Assembly: GCA_030428745.1 (NCBI GenBank)
Contig: JAUIEG010000072.1
Coordinates: 1-9,085 of the forward strand
DNA: 9,085 nt
DNA from: Alphaproteobacteria bacterium
GTDB taxonomy: Bacteria; Pseudomonadota; Alphaproteobacteria; Caulobacterales; Parvularculaceae
Direction of reading: 5' to 3'
The translations under genes were made by a program, and so were the position numbers. The notes beneath the pieces are model-generated. The model was given only the letters and a program-made list of their open reading frames with translations. It was not told the origin of the DNA and ran no database searches. Shown piece by piece: positions 1 to 7,570 of this stretch; within the stretch, counting starts at the first letter, position 1, and the number at the start of each line of letters is the position of its first letter.

Positions 1-201
1 CCTGTCGCAGACGCTGCGCGTGTCAACGACACGATCTTTTTCGGGTGCCGCGCGTTGTTTCGCCTCGCCGCCGATGCTGGCTACAACCTCACTGACCGCG
101 TTTCCGCGTCCGTCCACTGGGACCACATCTCCAACGCCGGTCTGTGCTCGGACAATGAAGGCCTCGATCATCTGGGCCTGCGCGTCGGCTTCTCGTTTTA
201 G
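1..201 (+). CDS. PagL-like lipid A 3-O-deacylase (acyloxyacyl hydrolase family), C-terminal part
   Basis: The window opens inside this gene, in frame from base 1, and 66 codons remain before the TAG at 199-201. The family sits in the outer membrane and removes the 3-O-linked acyl chain from lipid A, altering LPS recognition and permeability. The visible part holds the family's hallmark His-x-Ser-Asn motif (HISNAG; His at codon 124-126, Ser at 130-132). Upstream of it is an alternating beta-strand pattern (YNLTDRVSASVHWDH), and the protein ends GLRVGFSF. A final aromatic residue is typical of outer-membrane barrel proteins recognised by the Bam machinery. Twelve residues after the Ser, where Pseudomonas PagL is known to have its third catalytic residue (Glu), there is an Asp; this placement is by counting, not alignment. 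The start and signal peptide lie outside the window. Its stop overlaps the stop of the convergent sulfotransferase gene. The family call is fairly sure; substrate specificity is inferred. Confidence 0.82.
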   Translation, partial: PVADAARVNDTIFFGCRALFRLAADAGYNLTDRVSASVHWDHISNAGLCSDNEGLDHLGLRVGFSF

Positions 202-980
202 GGCCGCGGCGGGCGCCTTTCCCGCACAAATTCATAAATTGCAACGCTCGGCGCGCAGAGGCGCCTGATTTTCTCCATCTGTGCGGAAGTGAAGTCACCA
301 CGGAATGACGTTTTGCGGTCCGTCGTTTTGTTTTCATGACCGACCGTGATTTTGGCGCCGAGAAGCGCGTTGAGTTCGTCAAGAAAGACCGGCAGCCGGT
401 CGAGATAGCCCACAGCATCAAGACCGAGAAGATTCTGCCGGGCGTCGTCTATGTGTTTTTGCGTCACGGGCGTATCCGGATCGCGCCAACCGCCGAACTG
501 ATAAGCGTAAAGGCCGCCGCTATAACGCGCGCGACGGCTGTCGAGAAATGCGTCTATGTCATCACCAGCTGAGGTTTCCATGCCGCTATTATATGAATAG
601 CGTAAATGCGAACGGAAACGCGCCACGGGTTCGCGCAGAACCGTGATGAATTTGTGGCTGGCGCCATATTGTTCTTGCAGCGCCGGTGAAAAGGGCCAAT
701 GTCCGGCGATGCATTTGACGCCCCGCTCCAATGCATATGCGACAAGAAACTGACGTTGCGCGGTGGCTTCGGTTTCCGGCAGGAAGCTATCCGGCCCGTT
801 ATTGAGGGCGCGCAGAGCATATCGCGCTTCAATCGGAAAAATACGCTCCCGGGAAAGGCGATAATGCCGGAACAGCGCCGCCTCGAGCGAAGACCCACCG
901 CATTTTTGCGCATGAAGAAAAACAACGCCGGTTTTATAGCGCGCCGCAAGTCTGTTTCTTATATCCCCAAGCAATCCCAT
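198..980 (-). CDS. Sulfotransferase family 2 domain protein (PAPS-dependent)
   Basis: This 260-residue protein is predicted to transfer sulfate from PAPS to an acceptor, most likely a carbohydrate. The N-terminal P-loop-like motif FLHAQKCGGSSL (residues 21-32, Lys26) matches the 5'-phosphosulfate-binding loop of this family. TVLREPVARFRSHLRYSY (residues 113-130, Arg116 and Ser124) matches the 3'-phosphate-binding segment. AGHWPFS (residues 92-98) carries a His in the position typical of the catalytic region of the heparan-sulfate 2-O-sulfotransferase-like group. No signal peptide or membrane segment is visible, so a cytoplasmic location is likely. The ATG at 978-980 has GGAG ten bases upstream. 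The gene follows the S9 peptidase on the same strand after 53 bases with no clear terminator between, so co-transcription is possible. Its 3' end overlaps the convergent PagL-like gene by four bases. The acceptor is unknown; a surface polysaccharide or lipid-linked sugar is a guess. Confidence 0.83.
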   Translation of the reverse strand: MGLLGDIRNRLAARYKTGVVFLHAQKCGGSSLEAALFRHYRLSRERIFPIEARYALRALNNGPDSFLPETEATAQRQFLVAYALERGVKCIAGHWPFSPALQEQYGASHKFITVLREPVARFRSHLRYSYNSGMETSAGDDIDAFLDSRRARYSGGLYAYQFGGWRDPDTPVTQKHIDDARQNLLGLDAVGYLDRLPVFLDELNALLGAKITVGHENKTTDRKTSFRGDFTSAQMEKIRRLCAPSVAIYEFVRERRPPRP

Positions 981-1033
981 TAGCCGTCATCTCCGCTGTG
1001 GCGCCGTAGGGTGAGGTGAAGGCAGGGGATGGT

Positions 1034-3019
1034 TCATTGACCGATATGCCTGTCGATGAATTCAATCGACCGTGTCAGCATTTCCGTGCGCGCATTGGCG
1101 GTTGAAAGCCAGTGGTCTTCGCCGTCCATGACGATGAGCTCATGTTCCATGCCCGCTTCGCGCAATGCATTGCGCATGACGCGGCTTTGCCCGACCGGCA
1201 CGACAACGTCGTGCTCTGAATGAAGCAGCATGATAGGCGGCGTCTGCGGCGTCACTTCATAGACGGGATTGATCCCTTCCATGATGTCGGCGTCAAAACG
1301 GCTTCCGACGCGTTTTTTCCAATAATCGTTGTCCGCCCTGTCGCCGGACCGGTCCGCCAGCAATTGCAGAACATTTGAGACGCCGTTCACGCTGACGGCG
1401 CACGCATAGACCTCCGGCGTCAGGGTGGCGCCGGCGAGCGCCGCATATCCGCCGTAGCTGCCGCCGACGATGCAGATGCGGTTCTGGTCGACGATGCCGT
1501 CGGCTATGAGCTTTTCGGCGCCCTCCGTGAGATCATTCTGCATTTTGCGGCCCCATTCGCCGTTGCCGGCGAATTTGAAAGCCTCGCCGTAACCGGAGGA
1601 GCCGCGGAAATTCGGCTGATAAACGAGATACCCCCTGGCGGCATAGAAAAACGCCCACCAGTCGAAGGACTGATCGTCCCGGGCCCAGGGGCCGCCATGA
1701 GGCAACACCACCAGAGGCATGTTTTTCTTCTCAGCGCCGGCAGGCACAGTCAGATAGCCGGGAATCCGCATGCCGTCGGAAGCCGTAAAATCATACTTCT
1801 CCTTCGTCGCGGCGACGCGCCCATCCAAGGCGCCGTAAGCGGTCGAGAATAAGGCGAGTGAGTTCGCGTCCCTGTCGTAGAGAAAAAACTGAACGGGATG
1901 ATCATTGTAGGATATGCGGACCATGATTCGCATAAAATCATCCGACCACGATGTAATATGCGGCTTGCCAGAAGGAAGCGCGGATTCGAGATCAAGCTGT
2001 ATTTTTTGCAGGTCTGGCCGCAGGAAATAGGTTTGTTCAAAATTGTCTACATAAGTCACGCCTATCGCGGTGTTGTTGGCGTAATCGACGATAGCGCGGC
2101 CGATATCAAATCCCGTCGCGGAAAACACTTCCTTTTCTATCTTGCCTGTATCGATATTGAAGACGACAAACTTTTTGTAGCCATCGACAATCATTGTCGC
2201 ATAGATGAGGTTCGGCGCGCCCGCGAGGCCGTAGGCGATAGCTTGCCGTTCATCGGCTTCCTTTTCCGGAAGGGCGCTGGCGAGCGTCCAGCCGCCGTTA
2301 TTGTCTGGTTTGTAAAACCGGAGCTGTTCATCATCTGTATAATAGTCAATGCGCACTGCGGGTGCGCCATCGGCGTCGACTACCCAGTCAACGGTTCCGG
2401 CGAACTTTTCTTTGAAACTTCCATCAGCGCGATCTCCGCGCATGACAATTTTCTCTTTTCCGTTGACGAGGTTCACCTTGTAGATGGAATACTGGCCATA
2501 GTTAGAGACATGGCCCGCCAGAATATGGTCCGGCTCGTTTTTGAGAATTGAAATAAGCACGGGCGATCCGAAAAACCTATCGAAGCGCGTTGCTCCCGAG
2601 AAAAGATACGAAAAGTCGCCGCTGCGGCGGTCCACCGATATCAGCCGCCAGAATTCATGCGGTTCAAGTCCGTGTCCCCAAGCGAACCTTTTGCTGGCGG
2701 AGACCATGGCGAGCACATGGTTGGGGCCCGCCCACATTAAATGACGCGCATCTACATCGCCAAGTTCGACGCCGATTGTTTTTTTCTCACCGGCAAGATC
2801 ATAAAACGCAATGGCGCGCACCCCGCCGGCCGATTGAATTTGCGCGACAGTGCGTCCGTCAGGAGAGATTTCGGCGAAACTGACAGTTGGCAGCGCGCCA
2901 TATATGGCAGGGTCGGCTTTTTCGGCGGCGTTGGCGTAGGAATGCATCGCCATCGCACAAAAAACGGTGAAAGTGACGGCGATGGTCCATCGTATCCTGT
3001 TATGCGCGGTCACTTTCAT
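1034..3019 (-). CDS. Secreted S9-family (prolyl oligopeptidase-like) serine peptidase
   Basis: The 661-residue protein has a signal peptide: basic start, hydrophobic core at about residues 11-25, and probable cleavage after ANA (29-31). A beta-propeller-like domain follows to about residue 400, including SPDGRTVA near 52-59 and TVDWVVDADG at 209-218. The C-terminal alpha/beta-hydrolase domain runs from about 408 to the end. It contains HGGPW (441-445), the NFRGSSGYG segment (470-478), the nucleophile elbow GGSYGGY with Ser521, the acid Asp604 in HSEHDVVVP, and His636 in GEDHWLS. The full S9 triad is therefore present, and length and order fit S9 enzymes of the dipeptidyl/acylaminoacyl peptidase type. 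It is expected to cleave peptides in the periphery of the cell; the exact specificity cannot be read. The start follows the upstream propeller gene by 14 bases. Its ribosome site is weak: AAGGGG, ten bases before the ATG and overlapping the upstream stop codon, which suggests linked translation. Confidence 0.92.
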   Translation of the reverse strand: MKVTAHNRIRWTIAVTFTVFCAMAMHSYANAAEKADPAIYGALPTVSFAEISPDGRTVAQIQSAGGVRAIAFYDLAGEKKTIGVELGDVDARHLMWAGPNHVLAMVSASKRFAWGHGLEPHEFWRLISVDRRSGDFSYLFSGATRFDRFFGSPVLISILKNEPDHILAGHVSNYGQYSIYKVNLVNGKEKIVMRGDRADGSFKEKFAGTVDWVVDADGAPAVRIDYYTDDEQLRFYKPDNNGGWTLASALPEKEADERQAIAYGLAGAPNLIYATMIVDGYKKFVVFNIDTGKIEKEVFSATGFDIGRAIVDYANNTAIGVTYVDNFEQTYFLRPDLQKIQLDLESALPSGKPHITSWSDDFMRIMVRISYNDHPVQFFLYDRDANSLALFSTAYGALDGRVAATKEKYDFTASDGMRIPGYLTVPAGAEKKNMPLVVLPHGGPWARDDQSFDWWAFFYAARGYLVYQPNFRGSSGYGEAFKFAGNGEWGRKMQNDLTEGAEKLIADGIVDQNRICIVGGSYGGYAALAGATLTPEVYACAVSVNGVSNVLQLLADRSGDRADNDYWKKRVGSRFDADIMEGINPVYEVTPQTPPIMLLHSEHDVVVPVGQSRVMRNALREAGMEHELIVMDGEDHWLSTANARTEMLTRSIEFIDRHIGQ

Positions 3020-3033
3020 TCTCGCGCCGCCCC

Positions 3034-4224
3034 TTATTCGGCCGCGATCAGTTCCAGGCGCCCTCCGGGCGCGTCATAGAAATAGTACTGCGCCTTGCCG
3101 TCAGGCATGAATGCTTTTGCGATCAGACGCGCGCCGCCCACGGATTGCGACAGGATCAGCATCGTTGATCCGGGCACGGCGGCTTCCAGCTTACCGGCAA
3201 TATCTTCCTCCGCGGGGTCGAGGTGGTGAACGCCGTTGCTGCTGATGACGGCGGACGCTGCTGCGCGGCGGTGATCATAGACAACATCTTGAATGTAGCC
3301 GGACGCCGGCGCGTACAAAACTTTTGAAAACTCGCCGGAGTGAAGATCCAGCGCCATCATTTTTTGAGCGCCGCTATCTTCCGTGACGCGCGCCTGAATG
3401 GCGTCCCCGTCTGTCGTGAGGCCATAAAACTGGACCTTACTATATGGGCTTTCATCATATTTGATGTCGGCGATCTTGCTTAACCCGCCCTTGCCGGAGG
3501 GGCTGGCAAACACAGTGAGACGGTCTTCATGAGGAGAATCAATTCGAGCGATAGCGTCACCCGATTCAGTCACCACCCAGTCGACCGTCTCCTCGCCGCC
3601 GCTCTCAGCTTCGCGCGCTCTTGTGCGTTTCAGATTTAGTTCCTGTAGGGAGTAAGTTAAATCGTCCGCCCCACGCTCCAGCCGGCTTGGGCGGGTCAAG
3701 CTGATGGAGACGCTTGTTCTCGCAAAGAGCGCGTGACCGGGTTTGTCAGGCAAGGTGGATAAAAGATCGCCCGAGGAACCGATAAAATACCCATAGTCCT
3801 GACCGGTCTCATTGCCGAACACGGTGTGGAGTTCGCCGGTGTCTTTCTCGATCACCATCCAGCGGGAAAAGCGTATGGTTTGAAGACCGTCGGTGGTGCG
3901 AAGTCCGGATCGCTCTGCGCTGACCCGAACCAGGACATGGCTGTCGCCGCCCCACGCGAAATCCCAGGTCGGCAGGTCGCCAAGCCCGACGGCCAGCGGC
4001 GGTTTGGTTGCATCATCCGCGTCATAAATGGCGACGATCGTCTGACCCTGAAACTCACGCAGAATGGCGTAGCTTTTTCCGTCCGAAGAAAGGTCAACGT
4101 CATAGATGGCGCCGGGTGTGGTTGTTTTTTCTTGCGCAGCGGCCTGCGCTGAGGCGGCGGCGGAAATGCCGAGCGCCAGAAAAACTGAGATGAAAACGCG
4201 CGAAAGGCGCGGCGTGTGCGACAT
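3034..4224 (-). CDS. Secreted beta-propeller protein, S9-peptidase paralogue lacking the hydrolase domain
   Basis: The 396-residue protein has a signal peptide (hydrophobic core about 10-24, cleavage near ASA or AQA at 24-28). It aligns by eye over its whole length with the propeller half of the adjacent S9 peptidase. Shared landmarks include TVDWVV (213-218 here, 209-214 there), LEAAVP against LESALP (346-351 and 344-349), and QYYFYD against QFFLYD (379-384 and 377-382). It stops with LIAAE just where the neighbour continues into its hydrolase domain, so it has no nucleophile elbow or triad. A peptidase role is excluded; binding of peptides, or of the neighbouring enzyme, is speculation. The reading frame could extend 61 codons upstream to 4407. 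The ATG at 4222-4224 is chosen because GGAGGGG lies six bases before it and the signal peptide begins there. It is probably the first gene of the minus-strand unit. Confidence 0.85.
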   Translation of the reverse strand: MSHTPRLSRVFISVFLALGISAAASAQAAAQEKTTTPGAIYDVDLSSDGKSYAILREFQGQTIVAIYDADDATKPPLAVGLGDLPTWDFAWGGDSHVLVRVSAERSGLRTTDGLQTIRFSRWMVIEKDTGELHTVFGNETGQDYGYFIGSSGDLLSTLPDKPGHALFARTSVSISLTRPSRLERGADDLTYSLQELNLKRTRAREAESGGEETVDWVVTESGDAIARIDSPHEDRLTVFASPSGKGGLSKIADIKYDESPYSKVQFYGLTTDGDAIQARVTEDSGAQKMMALDLHSGEFSKVLYAPASGYIQDVVYDHRRAAASAVISSNGVHHLDPAEEDIAGKLEAAVPGSTMLILSQSVGGARLIAKAFMPDGKAQYYFYDAPGGRLELIAAE

Positions 4225-4230
4225 GAAAAG

Positions 4231-4237
4231 CCCCTCC
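4231..4237 (-). promoter_or_regulatory. Strong Shine-Dalgarno site for the propeller gene
   Basis: On the minus strand GGAGGGG lies six bases before the ATG at 4224. It decides this start over the in-frame upstream ATG at 4407, whose extra 61 residues look like translated intergenic DNA rather than protein. Confidence 0.75.
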
Positions 4238-4254
4238 AGACAACAATCCCCGTG

Positions 4255-4270
4255 GGCGTATGATGACGCC
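4255..4270. repeat. Short inverted repeat GGCGT-N6-ACGCC
   Basis: GGCGTATGATGACGCC consists of perfect five-base arms around a six-base centre. It lies 31 bases before the propeller gene start, where a repressor could block transcription or translation initiation. Five-base arms can arise by chance in GC-rich DNA, so an operator role is only a possibility. Confidence 0.25.
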
Positions 4271-4497
4271 CAGGCGCAAGCTTTCGACACTTTTCCGGGG
4301 AGTGCAACCATGGGTTGGTGACAGCCGCCCGAAAAGATCGCCATTCCGCCGCACCGGCAATTGTTGCGTCGCGGCGGGGCCCATGCTACGCCCTCGCGCG
4401 ATCTCATGAGGAAGGCGCGGCTGTAACCGGACGTCGTCTTCTTTTCGTATGTAATTTCAAAAACTTAGGCGCCCCCATCGGCGGCGTCCAATGCTTG

Positions 4498-4502
4498 AGG
4501 AG
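4498..4502 (+). promoter_or_regulatory. Shine-Dalgarno site favouring a GTG start for atpH
   Basis: AGGAG ends twelve bases before the GTG at 4515-4517. The spacing is long, but it is the only good purine-rich site nearby. The alternative ATG at 4491 lies upstream of this site and has no comparable one before it. Confidence 0.45.
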
Positions 4503-4514
4503 CGAAAAGCGCCA

Positions 4515-5087
4515 GTGTCGACCAGCACCGCGTCAACCAATCTCGCCCCCGTTTCCGGAGTCGCCGGCCGGTACGCCTCAGCGCTTTTTGAGCTTGCGCT
4601 GGAAGCAGGCTCGCTTGAGGCTGTTGAGGGCGAACTCAAAACCCTTCAGGGCGCGATCGACGGATCGCCCGACTTGAAGGCGTTTTTGAAGAGCCCCGTC
4701 TATGACCGCGACGATCAGCTTTCGGCGATCGGAGCGCTGGCGGAAAAAGCGGGCTTTGGCGCGCTGGTGACGAACTTCCTGAAGCTCCTTGCCAAGAACC
4801 GGCGCCTTTTTGCGCTTTCCGACATGATCCGCGCCTTCCGCGCCCTCGCCGCCGATCACCGCGGCGAAGTGAGCGCCGAGGCTGCGACCGCCGCCCCCAT
4901 GACCGACGATCAGGTCAAGGCCCTGCGCCTTGAAATCGAGCGTATGGTCGGCAAGGCGGTCAATCTTGAAACCCGCGTCGACCCGGATTTGCTGGGCGGT
5001 CTTGTCGTCAAGATCGGCTCCCAAATGGTCGACGCATCCTTGAAGACCAAACTTAATCGTTTGAAGACCGTAATGAAAAAGGCCTGA
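4515..5087 (+). CDS. atpH: F1F0 ATP synthase subunit delta
   Basis: Delta is the peripheral-stalk protein that ties the top of the F1 alpha3-beta3 ring to the Fo b subunits and keeps the stator from turning with the rotor. The N-terminal helical domain begins with the typical VAGRYASALFELALE segment. The C-terminal family signature VNLETRVDPDLLGGLVVKIG lies at residues 149-168 of the 190-residue form. The start is uncertain. GTG at 4515 gives 190 residues, close to the usual length, and has AGGAG upstream. ATG at 4491 gives 198 residues but has no evident ribosome site. This is the first gene of the F1 operon and is separated from atpA by five bases. Identity is firm from sequence and context; only the first eight residues are in doubt. 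Confidence 0.93.
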   Translation: MSTSTASTNLAPVSGVAGRYASALFELALEAGSLEAVEGELKTLQGAIDGSPDLKAFLKSPVYDRDDQLSAIGALAEKAGFGALVTNFLKLLAKNRRLFALSDMIRAFRALAADHRGEVSAEAATAAPMTDDQVKALRLEIERMVGKAVNLETRVDPDLLGGLVVKIGSQMVDASLKTKLNRLKTVMKKA

Positions 5088-5092
5088 ACGAC

Positions 5093-6622
<1,530 letters not shown>

Positions 6623-6644
6623 GTAAGGACGAAAAGGCGACGCA

Positions 6645-7526
6645 ATGCCGTCTCTTAAGGACCTCAAAAACCGGATCGCGTCCGTAAAATCGACGCAGAA
6701 GATCACCAAGGCGAAACAGATGGTCGCCGCGGCGAAGCTGCGCCGGGCCGAAGAGCGCGCCACCGAAGCCCGTCCCTATACGGAGCGGATGGAGGCGGTG
6801 CTCGCCAATCTGTCAGCCAGCGCCAAGGGCAATCCGAACGCGCCGAAGCTGCTTTCGGGAACCGGTGAAGACAAAACCCACCTGTTGATCGTCGCCACGG
6901 CGGACAAAGGTCTTTGCGGCGGTTTCAACTCGTCCATCGTCCGGCTTGCGCGCGAGCGCATCACCAAGCTTCAGGGCGAAGGCAAGAAGGTGAAAATCAT
7001 CACCGTTGGCCGCAAGGGCAACGACCAGTTGAAGCGCCTTTATAGCGAGCTGATTGTCTGGAAAACGAATTTCGTCGACATCAAACAGGTCGGATTCGGC
7101 GAGGCGCGCGAGATCGCCGATAAAGTCCTCTCGATGTTTGAGGCGGGTGAGTTTGATGTGGCGACCTTGTTTTACGGCAAGTTCAAAAACGTCGTCACCC
7201 AGATCCCGACCGCCCAGCAGATCATTCCAGCCGTGGCGCCTGAAGGCGTCGAGGCGCCTGATCTCGGCGGCGCGATCTACGAATATGAGCCGGACGAGCA
7301 GGACATTCTGACCGCGCTTTTGCCGCGTTATGTGGCGGTGCAGGTTTTCCGCGCGCTGCTTGAAAATGTCGCGTCGGAACAGGCCGCTTCCATGTCCGCC
7401 ATGGATAACGCCACGCGCAACGCCGGCGACATGATCGACAAGCTGAATTTGAAATACAACCGCGCCCGCCAGGCGCAGATCACCACCGAATTGATTGAAA
7501 TCATCGCCGGCGCCGAAGCCCTTTAA
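6645..7526 (+). CDS. atpG: F1F0 ATP synthase subunit gamma
   Basis: Gamma is the central rotor shaft of F1, turning inside the alpha3-beta3 ring and coupling ring rotation to catalysis. The 293 residues fit the family. The N-terminal helix begins MPSLKDLKNRIASVKSTQKI and continues through the KAKQMVAAAKLRRA coiled-coil segment. A Rossmann-like middle domain includes TADKGLCGGFNSS (about 85-97). The C-terminal helix ends with the gamma signature ITTELIEIIAGAEAL (279-293). The ATG at 6645 is preceded by AAGGCG a few bases upstream, and the gap after atpA is 22 bases. The gene is complete and nothing unusual is seen. Confidence 0.98.
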   Translation: MPSLKDLKNRIASVKSTQKITKAKQMVAAAKLRRAEERATEARPYTERMEAVLANLSASAKGNPNAPKLLSGTGEDKTHLLIVATADKGLCGGFNSSIVRLARERITKLQGEGKKVKIITVGRKGNDQLKRLYSELIVWKTNFVDIKQVGFGEAREIADKVLSMFEAGEFDVATLFYGKFKNVVTQIPTAQQIIPAVAPEGVEAPDLGGAIYEYEPDEQDILTALLPRYVAVQVFRALLENVASEQAASMSAMDNATRNAGDMIDKLNLKYNRARQAQITTELIEIIAGAEAL

Positions 7527-7558
7527 AGGCCAAAGCCCGGAAGATAGACGAATAGCTG

Positions 7559-7565
7559 AAGGAAG
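7559..7565 (+). promoter_or_regulatory. Shine-Dalgarno site of atpD
   Basis: AAGGAAG lies just before the ATG at 7571, with AAGGA ending seven bases upstream. It is the best ribosome site within the operon, in keeping with the need for three beta subunits per complex. The 44-base gap from atpG shows no hairpin. Confidence 0.6.
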
Positions 7566-7570
7566 AAGTC

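Larger units (their letters stand above)
4225..4514. promoter_or_regulatory. Divergent intergenic region between the S9 unit and the F1 ATP synthase operon
   Basis: About 290 bases separate the divergent starts, so promoters for both directions should lie here. No strong consensus promoter is visible. For the plus strand, the most AT-rich stretch is 4438-4466. It contains TGTAAT (4450-4455), which resembles a -10 box, with CGGACG (4428-4433) as a poor -35 sixteen bases upstream. For the minus strand, TTGCAC (4302-4307) could serve as a -35, but no good -10 follows at the right distance. An inverted repeat at 4255-4270 is listed separately. The open frames crossing this region show no protein-like character. 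The boundaries are safe; the individual promoter elements are weak inference. Confidence 0.45.

Noticed and set aside
209..225. Hairpin GCGGG-N7-CCCGC near the convergent gene ends, considered as a terminator
   Set aside because: It has only five pairs, no T-tract follows in either direction, and it lies inside the sulfotransferase coding sequence.
1898..2551. 217-codon plus-strand frame opposite the S9 peptidase
   Set aside because: The minus-strand frame has a signal peptide, a propeller and a full catalytic triad. The opposite frame has no family features.
3020..3033. A frameshift or internal stop splitting one larger S9 gene into two
   Set aside because: The downstream gene has its own signal peptide and a complete propeller, so this is two paralogues in tandem, not one broken gene.
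4225..4407. 61-residue N-terminal extension of the propeller protein
   Set aside because: The internal ATG at 4224 has a strong Shine-Dalgarno site and starts a normal signal peptide. The extension would bury that signal peptide.
4315..4677. 120-codon plus-strand frame crossing the intergenic region into atpH
   Set aside because: It overlaps atpH in another frame, has no ribosome site and is Arg/Pro-rich without motifs.
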